Below, piece by piece: positions 7,473 through 12,595 of a stretch of 15,437 nt of DNA (positions within the stretch are counted from its first letter, which is position 1; every line of letters begins with the position of its first letter). The stretch is from DATNBT01 sp964579765 (GTDB taxonomy: Bacteria > Acidobacteriota > Vicinamibacteria > Vicinamibacterales > CAVVIG01), in contig CAZOIK010000315.1 in the NCBI GenBank assembly GCA_964579765.1, positions 1-15,437 of the forward strand. Direction: 5' to 3'. The notes below the pieces were generated by a model. It was not told the origin of the DNA and searched no databases. It saw nothing but the letters and a program-made list of their open reading frames with translations. A program made the translations under genes and the position numbers.

Positions 7473-8456
7473 ATGCCGATGGGCATGGGGGACCTCCGCA
7501 TCGGCACGAGCGGCTGGAACTATCCCGGCGGACGCGGCACCTGGAACGGCGTCTTTTATCCGCCGTCGCGCGGCCGTGCGAAGAGCTTCGACGAGCTTTC
7601 CTTCTACGCCGAGCACTTCAACACGGTCGAGGTCAACTCGACGTTCTACGGTCAGCCGCGCGCGGACGTCTGCCGCTCGTGGGCCGAACGTACGCCGCCG
7701 GGCTTCGAGTTTTCGGTCAAGCTGTATCAGAAGTTCACGCACCCGAAGATGTACACGGCGCAGTTCACAAAAGGCGCATCCGCGTCTGCCGGCGACAGCG
7801 CGCTCGTGGAGGCGCTCGTCCGGCCCAACGTGTCCGACCTCGACGACTTCAAAGGCGGGATCGAGCCGATCGCCTCTTCGGGCAAGCTGGGTGCACTACT
7901 CGCGCAGTTTCCTCCGAGCTTCAAGAGCGATCCGGCGTCGCTCGAGTACCTGCAGTGGCTGCTCGGCGCGTTCGCCGGGTACCGCATCGCGGTGGAGCTG
8001 CGGCATAAGAGCTGGAGCGACACGATCGGCGACACGCTTACGCTCCTGAACGCGCACGGGGCCGCCCTCGTACAGATCGACGAGCCGAAGTTCCGCCTCT
8101 CGATCTCCCAGAACCAGCTGCCAAACATCCGGACGTTCTACTACATGCGGCTGCACGGGCGGAACGCCAGACAGTGGTGGTCGCATGACAAGGCGGAAGA
8201 TCGCTACAACTACCTGTACTCCGGCGAAGAAATTGGGGAGTTCGTCGAGACCATCGAGGCCGCGCGCACGATCGTGAAGAAGACCTACGTGTACACGAAC
8301 AACCACTTCTCGGCGAAGTCGGTCGCCAACGCGGCGATGATCAAGAAGCAGCTCGGCGAGCCGATCGAAGGCGAGTATTCCGAGGAGTTTCGCGCTCGCT
8401 ACCCCGACGCCGCCTTGCCGGCAGCGCCGCGCGCGGCGGGCGTCCGTCGAACCTAG
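7473..8456 (+). CDS. DUF72 (YecE-like) protein
   Basis: This is a protein of about 327 residues of the DUF72/YecE family, TIM-barrel-like cytosolic proteins of unknown biochemical function. Hallmarks are the opening RIGTSGWNYP, the block FNTVEVNSTFYGQP, the FSVKLYQKFTHPKMY segment (usually FxFxxKxxxxxTH), the LHGRN segment, and YVYTNNHFSAKSVANA near the end. The start is uncertain: a TTG at 7455 and ATGs at 7473, 7479 and 7485 are all in frame. I give 7473; the conserved part begins only after 7485 and none has a convincing ribosome binding site. It diverges from queE with at most about 30 nt between starts. The stop shares a CTAG with the convergent beta-barrel gene. Confidence 0.88.
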   Translation: MPMGMGDLRIGTSGWNYPGGRGTWNGVFYPPSRGRAKSFDELSFYAEHFNTVEVNSTFYGQPRADVCRSWAERTPPGFEFSVKLYQKFTHPKMYTAQFTKGASASAGDSALVEALVRPNVSDLDDFKGGIEPIASSGKLGALLAQFPPSFKSDPASLEYLQWLLGAFAGYRIAVELRHKSWSDTIGDTLTLLNAHGAALVQIDEPKFRLSISQNQLPNIRTFYYMRLHGRNARQWWSHDKAEDRYNYLYSGEEIGEFVETIEAARTIVKKTYVYTNNHFSAKSVANAAMIKKQLGEPIEGEYSEEFRARYPDAALPAAPRAAGVRRT

Positions 8457-9085
8457 AAGAAAAAGATCACTCCGGCGCCGCTGCGCGTACCGAGCGTGTG
8501 CAAATGCGCGTCCGATCGCACGGTGAAGGAGGACGGAACCGATGCTGCCGCGGCGAGCGGCACGACCGTGATGGTTTCCACCGTCAACTGCCTCGAGGTC
8601 GTCGCGGTATAACTCACGCCCAGTTCGCCGAAGATCCCGAAATGGCGGCCGAAGGAGTACTGCGCGCCGAACGAGCCAGACGTCGTGTACGACCACACGT
8701 CTGACGTCGTTGACGTGGCGGTGCCGGTCAGCGCCGCCGACGTGCTCGACTGCAGGTACGCGAACCTTGGGCTGACGTACGTTCGAAGCCCGTCATGGCT
8801 CGAAAGGTAGAAGAGTGCGCTGACACCAACGCCAGCCTGCCAGTTGTCACTGGGCACGCCGTTGTCCCTCTGCCCGAACGGCGTGGACGACGACGAGTCG
8901 CCTGAGCCTTTCGACCACGTCGCTTCCGGCCTCAACGCCATCCGGCTCGTCGCATTCCACAGTACGCCAACGGCAGCCGGATACCCCATCGCCAAGCCCA
9001 CTCGCGGCTCGGTCTGGGCGCGCACAACCGCAGGCACCGCGGCGAGCACCAGCGTCAGGACCGCGATCGTCGATGCCCTCTTCAT
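8453..9085 (-). CDS. Outer-membrane beta-barrel protein (small porin/OmpW-like fold)
   Basis: This is a 210-residue secreted protein. A signal peptide is clear (MKR, hydrophobic 7-20, cleavage likely after VVRA before QTEPR). The mature part alternates hydrophobic and polar residues in short strands (for example VGLAMGYPAAVGVLW, RTYVSPRFAYLQS, GSFGAQYSFGRHFGIFGELGVSY) with Ser/Thr/Gly-rich loops. It ends in GVIFFF, the terminal aromatic signature recognised by the BAM machinery. It probably forms an 8-10 stranded barrel in the outer membrane; the role is unknown. A GGAAGGGA tract about 9 nt before the ATG can serve as ribosome binding site. It is the last gene of the long minus-strand run, 15 nt after the cyclophilin gene. 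Confidence 0.75.
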   Translation of the reverse strand: MKRASTIAVLTLVLAAVPAVVRAQTEPRVGLAMGYPAAVGVLWNATSRMALRPEATWSKGSGDSSSSTPFGQRDNGVPSDNWQAGVGVSALFYLSSHDGLRTYVSPRFAYLQSSTSAALTGTATSTTSDVWSYTTSGSFGAQYSFGRHFGIFGELGVSYTATTSRQLTVETITVVPLAAAASVPSSFTVRSDAHLHTLGTRSGAGVIFFF

Positions 9086-9100
9086 CGTGCGAGTCCCTTC

Positions 9101-9637
9101 CTACTCGCGCACGTACATGCGTGTGATCAGATCACCGCGCTGAATCCGCGCCGGCACGTCGGCGCCGGCGATGACCTGGCCGAAGACCGTGTAGCGCCCG
9201 TCGAGGTCGGGTCGATCGGCGAGCGTGACGTAGATCTGGCTGTCGCCCTTTGCCGGATCACCCGGGTGCGCCAGCGCGACGGCGCCCTTGGTGTGCCGAT
9301 GCTTCTTGCTGATTTCAGGGACGCCCACCGGTGAACCACTCGACGCGGCGGGGCCGCGGCCCCACTCCGGCTCCAGACGCAAATCGCTCGACCGCGGATC
9401 GCCCCACTGGATTACGAACCCAGGCAGCGCGCGATGAAAACGCTGCCCGTCGTAGAAGCCGTCGCGCACCAGCTCAAGGATGTGCTCGACCGTGACCGGC
9501 GCTTCGTTTGGATAGGTCTCGAACGCGAAGGCGCCCTTCGTCGTCTCGACGACGATGACCGGGCCCGTCTGCGCGCGCGCCGCCGCCGCGGAGAGCAGAA
9601 CGGCGATGACGGCGAACGCCTTGACGAGCACGTTCAT
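9101..9637 (-). CDS. Secreted cyclophilin-type peptidyl-prolyl isomerase
   Basis: This 178-residue protein has a signal peptide (residues 1 to about 22, cleavage near ARAQT), so it probably works as a periplasmic folding factor that isomerises Xaa-Pro bonds. The cyclophilin core is recognisable: ETTKGAFAFETYPNEAPVTVEHILELV, then YDGQRFHRALPGFVIQWGDP with the catalytic FHR (R69), and GAVALAHPGDPAKGDSQIYVTL with DGRYTVFGQVIAG. Differences from classical enzymes are W78 where GGDP is usual, and SQIYV instead of SQFFI; an extra loop fills 82-115. I chose the ATG at 9637 because it makes an ATGA overlap with the nth stop and starts the signal peptide; the longer open frame is inside nth. Confidence 0.9.
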   Translation of the reverse strand: MNVLVKAFAVIAVLLSAAAARAQTGPVIVVETTKGAFAFETYPNEAPVTVEHILELVRDGFYDGQRFHRALPGFVIQWGDPRSSDLRLEPEWGRGPAASSGSPVGVPEISKKHRHTKGAVALAHPGDPAKGDSQIYVTLADRPDLDGRYTVFGQVIAGADVPARIQRGDLITRMYVRE

Positions 9638-10335
9638 ACGCGGGCCGTCCTGCCGACGCCAACCCGGGGACACCATCTCGCGATCGCGCACGTGCCGCAC
9701 TGAGGATAAACCGGACGACAGACGTTCTGTCCCCAGGTGACCAGATACAGGTTGACGATCGGCCACCAGCGGGCCTTGATCGCCCCGTAGAGGGCCTGCT
9801 CCGTCTCGTCAGGGGTCCGGGTCTGCACCCACCCGAGACGGTTGGAAATCCGATGCACGTGCGTGTCCACGCAGATGTTCTGCTCGCTCTTGAACGCGAG
9901 GATCAGCACGAGATTGGCCGTCTTGCGGCCCACGCCGGGCAGTGTCAGCAACTCCTCCATCGTACGGGGCACGCGCCCACCAAAGCTCTCGACGAGGATG
10001 CGACATGTCTCCTTGACGTGCTTCGCCTTCTGCCGGTAGAAGCTGACCGGGTAGATCAGCCTCTCAATCTGCTTCACCGTCAGTGCCGCCATCGTCGCCG
10101 GCGTGCGGGCTTTGGCGAACAGCCGGGCGGACGCGGCGGCCGTGGTCGCGTCCTGCGTGCGCGCCGAAAGCAGCGTGCCGATCAATACCTGAAACGGATC
10201 TTCCTGGCTCGCTTCGGAGATCTTCTCGACGGCGGGGAGCTCGAGGCCGTCAATCTGCCGTGCGAGCTCGCGCATGACGGGAACGACATGCGCCGCGCGT
10301 CTGACGCGCCTGCCGGATCGCACGGACGGGGGCAC
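9634..10335 (-). CDS. nth: Endonuclease III (DNA glycosylase/AP lyase)
   Basis: This base-excision-repair enzyme removes oxidised pyrimidines and nicks abasic sites. The helix-hairpin-helix LPGVGRKTANLVL carries the catalytic lysine (K138) and VDTHVHRISNRLG the catalytic aspartate (D157). The [4Fe-4S] cluster loop is perfect, C-x6-C-x2-C-x5-C (C206, C213, C216, C222). SARTQD near residue 58 is the usual substrate-loop block. From the GTG at 10335 the protein is 233 residues, about 20 longer than typical; the extra Arg-rich N-terminus suggests that the ATG at 10275 (213 residues) may be the true start. The GTG lies 2 nt after the stop of the small cysteine-rich gene, so it is part of the same operon. 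Confidence 0.93.
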   Translation of the reverse strand: MPPSVRSGRRVRRAAHVVPVMRELARQIDGLELPAVEKISEASQEDPFQVLIGTLLSARTQDATTAAASARLFAKARTPATMAALTVKQIERLIYPVSFYRQKAKHVKETCRILVESFGGRVPRTMEELLTLPGVGRKTANLVLILAFKSEQNICVDTHVHRISNRLGWVQTRTPDETEQALYGAIKARWWPIVNLYLVTWGQNVCRPVYPQCGTCAIARWCPRVGVGRTARV

Positions 10336-10337
10336 GG

Positions 10338-10559
10338 CTAGTGACCGTACGACTGACAGTAGCCGCAGTGATTGCAGCGCACGGCGGGCTCAATCACACA
10401 CTGCCCGTCCGGCGACGGCGCCAGCGAGAACCGTCCGAAGCTGGCGTGCGCCGCGAAGAACGTCACAGGCGCGACGGGCGCCCGCGGAGCCGACTGTCCG
10501 GTATGTCGCGCAATGGCGTCGCGCACCAGCGCCCGAAGTTCCTGCTCAGAGATCTGCAT
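10338..10559 (-). CDS. Small Cys-rich protein with N-terminal encapsulation-peptide-like helix
   Basis: I do not recognise this 73-residue protein. Its first 18 residues (MQISEQELRALVRDAIAR) form an amphipathic helix closely matching the C-terminal helix of the aldolase four genes upstream (shared E-L-x-A-L-x-x-D-A-I). That is the form taken by BMC encapsulation peptides. A Pro/Ala linker (21-31) is followed by VTFFAAHASFGRFSLAP and a C-terminal cysteine cluster C-x7-C-x2-C-x2-C (C54, C62, C65, C68), ending in a final histidine (H73). The cluster could bind Fe-S or zinc. The ATG at 10559 lies inside the last 14 nt of the first BMC-P gene with no Shine-Dalgarno, which implies coupled translation. 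It is likely a compartment cargo or accessory; its activity is unknown. Confidence 0.75.
   Translation of the reverse strand: MQISEQELRALVRDAIARHTGQSAPRAPVAPVTFFAAHASFGRFSLAPSPDGQCVIEPAVRCNHCGYCQSYGH
10506..10556 (-). other. Putative N-terminal encapsulation peptide of the small Cys-rich protein
   Basis: These codons give residues 2-18 of the 73-residue protein. Hydrophobic positions (I3, L8, L11, V12, A15, I16) fall on one helical face and charged residues on the other, and a Pro/Ala-rich linker follows. Seven of 17 positions are identical to the aldolase C-terminal helix, with three more conservative. BMC encapsulation peptides are known at either terminus and are short amphipathic helices joined by a flexible linker, so this is a good match in form. 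Targeting is inferred. Confidence 0.6.
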
Positions 10560-10824
10560 GGAAATCGACGTGGTCGATGATGCCGACAATCGCGGCGTCC
10601 ACGGGGGCGGCTTTCCTGCCGAGCGCCTCGCCCGCCGCGCGTCCCTCGAGTACCACCAGCACCTTCTCGTGCACGCCAGCGCCGACACCGTCCACGGCGA
10701 GCAGCGCCGTCCCGCGCGGCGTGTCGTCGGGGTTGAGCGGCTGCACGAGGAGCAGCTTTGCGCCCTCGAATTTGCGATGCTTCTGCGTCGACACGACGGT
10801 GCCGACGACGCGTGCGATTTGCAT
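10546..10824 (-). CDS. BMC-P (EutN/CcmL) vertex protein, copy 1 of 3
   Basis: This 92-residue shell protein forms pentamers that cap BMC vertices. The EutN/CcmL fold signature runs end to end: MQIARVVGTVVSTQKHRKFEG, KLLLVQPLN, a central LLAVDGVGAGVHEKVLVVLEG with the conserved D-x-V-G-A-G turn, and the terminal DAAIVGIIDHVDF. I chose the ATG at 10824 because homology starts exactly there; the frame is open further upstream but encodes an unrelated sequence antiparallel to the next shell gene. A GGGA sits about 6 nt before the ATG, just outside the REP-like repeat. It overlaps the small Cys-rich gene by 14 nt. It differs clearly from copies 2 and 3, especially in the GRAAGEALGRKA loop. Confidence 0.93.
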   Translation of the reverse strand: MQIARVVGTVVSTQKHRKFEGAKLLLVQPLNPDDTPRGTALLAVDGVGAGVHEKVLVVLEGRAAGEALGRKAAPVDAAIVGIIDHVDFHADL

Positions 10825-10834
10825 CAGCGTCCCA

Positions 10835-10890
10835 TGTAGGGCGACCCTTTCAGGGTCGCCGTGCAGCGGGCCTGAAAGGCCGGCCCTACA
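10835..10890. repeat. REP-like twin-hairpin repeat with GTAG-type ends
   Basis: Two arms of 20 bp (10835-10854 and 10871-10890) are inverted copies matching at 17 of 20 positions, each outer end reading TGTAGGGC. Inside them are two separate hairpins: GGCGACCCT/AGGGTCGCC (10840-10848 with 10852-10860, a perfect 9-bp stem and 3-nt loop), and GGCCT/AGGCC (10869-10873 with 10877-10881). GTAG at the foot of paired inverted hairpins is the usual architecture of REP/BIME elements mobilised by RAYT (TnpA_REP) transposases. The element nearly fills the gap between BMC-P copies 2 and 1 and contains the stop codon of copy 2. It may stabilise or shape the polycistronic mRNA. Dispersal in the genome cannot be seen from one copy. 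Confidence 0.7.
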
Positions 10891-11152
10891 CCATATCCCA
10901 ACGATCGACGATGCCGACGATACCCGCATCGACTGGCGCTTCGACCGGATAGAACGGAAAGCTCGCTTCCTTGCCGCGGACGAAGAACACCTCCTCGCCC
11001 ACTCCTGCGCCGACAGCGTCCACCGCCACGAGCGTGCGTCCGGCCGGGGCACGATCGGGCGTCAGCGGCTGCAGAATCAGCAGCTTCAGCCCGGCGAGAT
11101 TCTGGTCTTTGCGGGTCGCGACGACGTCGCCGACCACGCGCGCGAGGTGCAT
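10886..11152 (-). CDS. BMC-P (EutN/CcmL) vertex protein, copy 2 of 3
   Basis: This 88-residue pentameric shell protein has MHLARVVGDVVATRKDQNLAG, KLLILQPLTPD, LVAVDAVGAGVGEEVFFVRG and DAGIVGIVDRWDMV, the complete EutN/CcmL pattern. The ATG at 11152 shares one base with the stop of copy 3 (TGATG), and AGGA lies 6 nt upstream. The C-terminus is a few residues shorter than in copies 1 and 3. The last valine codon and the TAG stop are read out of the terminal TGTAG of the REP-like repeat, so the natural end may have been replaced when the repeat arrived. The loop KEASFPFYPVEA differs from the other two copies. Confidence 0.94.
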   Translation of the reverse strand: MHLARVVGDVVATRKDQNLAGLKLLILQPLTPDRAPAGRTLVAVDAVGAGVGEEVFFVRGKEASFPFYPVEAPVDAGIVGIVDRWDMV

Positions 11153-11424
11153 CAGGAGTCCTGCAGCTCGACGGTGTCGACGATGCCGACGATGGCAGCG
11201 TCAACGGGGCAGTCTTTCATGCCCGACGCCATGCGCGCCGAACTGCCGGAGACGATGAGAACCGTTTCGCCGACACCCGCATCGACGGTATCCACCGCCA
11301 CGAGATAGCTGCCTTCGGCCTTCCCGCGCGGATCCATTGGGCGCGCGATGAGCAGCTTGTTGCTGACCAGCCGCGGATCCTTGCGGGTTGCGACGACGGT
11401 CCCGACAACTTTGGCCAGGAGCAA
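11152..11424 (-). CDS. BMC-P (EutN/CcmL) vertex protein, copy 3 of 3
   Basis: This 90-residue pentameric shell protein shows LLAKVVGTVVATRKDPRLVSNKLLIARPMDP, YLVAVDTVDAGVGETVLIVSG, SSAR and DAAIVGIVDTVELQDS, the full family pattern. The glycine-serine-serine-alanine-arginine run after VLIVSG is common in EutN/CcmL proteins. The only sensible start is TTG at 11424: homology begins with its second residue, and AGGA lies 7 nt upstream (plus-strand TCCT at 11432-11435, overlapping the BMC-H stop). It is the first of the three vertex genes in transcription order, directly behind BMC-H, with 9 nt between stop and start. Confidence 0.93.
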   Translation of the reverse strand: MLLAKVVGTVVATRKDPRLVSNKLLIARPMDPRGKAEGSYLVAVDTVDAGVGETVLIVSGSSARMASGMKDCPVDAAIVGIVDTVELQDS

Positions 11425-11433
11425 ACCGGCGTC

Positions 11434-11721
11434 CTATGCCTTTGTCGCTTTGCCGATGGGGAGCGCGTCTTCGAGGTTCGCGTGCGGACGCGGAATGACG
11501 TGTACGGAGACGAGCTCGCCCACGCGGCGCGCGGCGGCTGCGCCGGCGTCCGTGGCCGCCTTGACCGCGGCGACGTCGCCTCGCACAATGGCCGTGACGT
11601 AGCCGGCGCCGATCTTCTCCCAGCCGACGAGCGTCACCTTCGCGGCCTTCACCATCGCGTCGGCGGCCTCGATCATCGCGACCAAGCCTTTCGTTTCGAC
11701 CATCCCTAGCGCCTCGCCCAT
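11434..11721 (-). CDS. BMC-H hexameric shell protein (PduA/EutM-like)
   Basis: This 95-residue single-BMC-domain protein (Pfam 00936 type) makes the hexagonal tiles of a microcompartment facet. The sequence is a canonical EutM/PduA match: EALGMVETKGLVAMIEAADAM, then KAAKVTLVGWEKIGAGYVTAIVRGDVAAVKAATDAG, and VGELVSVHVIPRPH. The pore loop reads KIGAG (36-40), against KIGSG in PduA and EutM, so the serine lining the pore is alanine here. A short tail (81-95) ends in KATKA. A strong AAGGAG lies 4-5 nt before the ATG, the best ribosome binding site in the cassette. That fits the high dosage needed for a hexameric tile. It is the only BMC-H in the window; there is no BMC-T. Confidence 0.97.
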   Translation of the reverse strand: MGEALGMVETKGLVAMIEAADAMVKAAKVTLVGWEKIGAGYVTAIVRGDVAAVKAATDAGAAAARRVGELVSVHVIPRPHANLEDALPIGKATKA

Positions 11722-11725
11722 ACTG

Positions 11726-11731
11726 CTCCTT
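11726..11731 (-). promoter_or_regulatory. Strong Shine-Dalgarno of the BMC-H gene
   Basis: Read on the minus strand this is AAGGAG, placed 4 nt before the BMC-H ATG at 11721. Neighbouring cassette genes have weak or no such site, so BMC-H is probably translated most strongly. Confidence 0.7.
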
Positions 11732-11734
11732 CGA

Positions 11735-11754
11735 AGGGCACGCCGCAGTGCCCT
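11735..11754 (-). other. Intercistronic hairpin between aldolase and BMC-H
   Basis: AGGGCAC and GTGCCCT (11735-11741 with 11748-11754) form a perfect 7-bp stem with a 6-nt loop. The structure starts in the aldolase stop codon and ends just before the BMC-H ribosome binding site. It has no T-tract, so it is a poor intrinsic terminator. It could protect the shell-gene mRNA 5' end after processing or weaken read-through; either role is an inference. Confidence 0.45.
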
Positions 11755-12595
11755 ATTTCAAACTCTTGATAGCATCCTCGATGAGTGCGGAAAGCTCGCG
11801 GTATGTTAACCGAATTTCCGCGTCGTCTGACGGCGGAACGCGGCTGGCGCCGCTCGTAATCACGTTGGGAATCAGCCGCTGGCCGTCGCCCTGCGGCGCC
11901 TGGACGGTCTGACAGGTCGGATCGTCGGCTGGATCGGCGCAAATCGGCGCGGGCGCCTTGATGCCGTACGTCCCGCGCAGTTCCTGCAGCCGCATGACCT
12001 CTTCGCGCGAGATCAGATTTTCGCGTCCAAGCATGCGCGCCACGAGGCTGATGTGCGCGAAATGCTCGATCGTCTCCATCTTGTAATACGCGGAGAAGAG
12101 ATCGCCCCCGACGGTGAGGGCACCATGGTTCGCGAGCAGCATGCCGTCATGGGCCTTGATGTACTTGCGGACGGCGTCCGGCAGTTCCGCGGTCGACGGC
12201 GTCGCGTACTCGGCGAGCGGAATGCTGCCGAGCGTGGTCAGCACTTCCGCGAGGACGGCGCGATCGAGCGGAATGCCCGCGACGGCGAAGCCGGTGGCGG
12301 TCGGCGGATGCGCATGCACCACCGCGTTGACGTCGGGCCGCTGCCGGTACACCTCGAGGTGCATCAGCATCTCGGACGACGGATCGCGGTCGCCGCTGAT
12401 CTTGGTGCCGCTGAGATCCGTGACGCACATCATGTCGGGCGTCATGAATCCCTTGCACACGCTCTTCGGCGTCATCAGCAGCCGATCGGCGCCAATGCGC
12501 ACGCTGATGTTGCCGTCGTTGCTGGCCGTGTAGCCGCGCGCGTACATCCGCCGTCCGATCTCGACGATGTCGGCGCGGAGCGCTTCGACGTTCAT
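11753..12595 (-). CDS. BMC-associated class II aldolase (fuculose/rhamnulose-phosphate type)
   Basis: This 280-residue class II aldolase/adducin-family enzyme is zinc dependent. Residues 1 to about 210 form the catalytic domain: GYTASNDGNISVRIG (substrate phosphate loop), MTPKSVCKG, SSEMLMHL with the catalytic glutamate (E75), and zinc ligands HAHPP (H94, H96) and NHGAL (H157). Typical relatives cleave L-fuculose-1-P or L-rhamnulose-1-P to DHAP and L-lactaldehyde. Beyond 212 there is a non-catalytic extension: a Pro/Asp-rich linker and a terminal amphipathic helix (260-280) that looks like an encapsulation peptide. The neighbouring shell genes support encapsulation. The ATG at 12595 makes an ATGA overlap with the YHS gene stop and has no Shine-Dalgarno of its own. 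The substrate is inferred, not shown. Confidence 0.92.
   Translation of the reverse strand: MNVEALRADIVEIGRRMYARGYTASNDGNISVRIGADRLLMTPKSVCKGFMTPDMMCVTDLSGTKISGDRDPSSEMLMHLEVYRQRPDVNAVVHAHPPTATGFAVAGIPLDRAVLAEVLTTLGSIPLAEYATPSTAELPDAVRKYIKAHDGMLLANHGALTVGGDLFSAYYKMETIEHFAHISLVARMLGRENLISREEVMRLQELRGTYGIKAPAPICADPADDPTCQTVQAPQGDGQRLIPNVITSGASRVPPSDDAEIRLTYRELSALIEDAIKSLK
11756..11818 (-). other. Putative C-terminal encapsulation peptide of the aldolase
   Basis: These codons give residues 260-280 (core YRELSALIEDAIKSLK). The hydrophobic residues L263, L268, L271, I272, A275, I276 and L279 line one helical face. It follows a 45-residue Pro/Asp/Gly-rich linker. Aldolases of the same family that are not in BMC loci normally end near residue 210-220, so this is an added module. 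The same ELxALxxDAI core recurs at the N-terminus of the small Cys-rich protein. Confidence 0.75.

Noticed and set aside
7468..7473. TAGAAT (minus strand) as a -10 element for queE
   Set aside because: It would give an almost leaderless transcript and no matching -35 is evident; one hexamer is not enough to call a promoter.
10825..11052. An N-terminal extension of BMC-P copy 1
   Set aside because: It runs through the REP-like repeat and out of frame through BMC-P copy 2; EutN homology begins exactly at the ATG at 10824.
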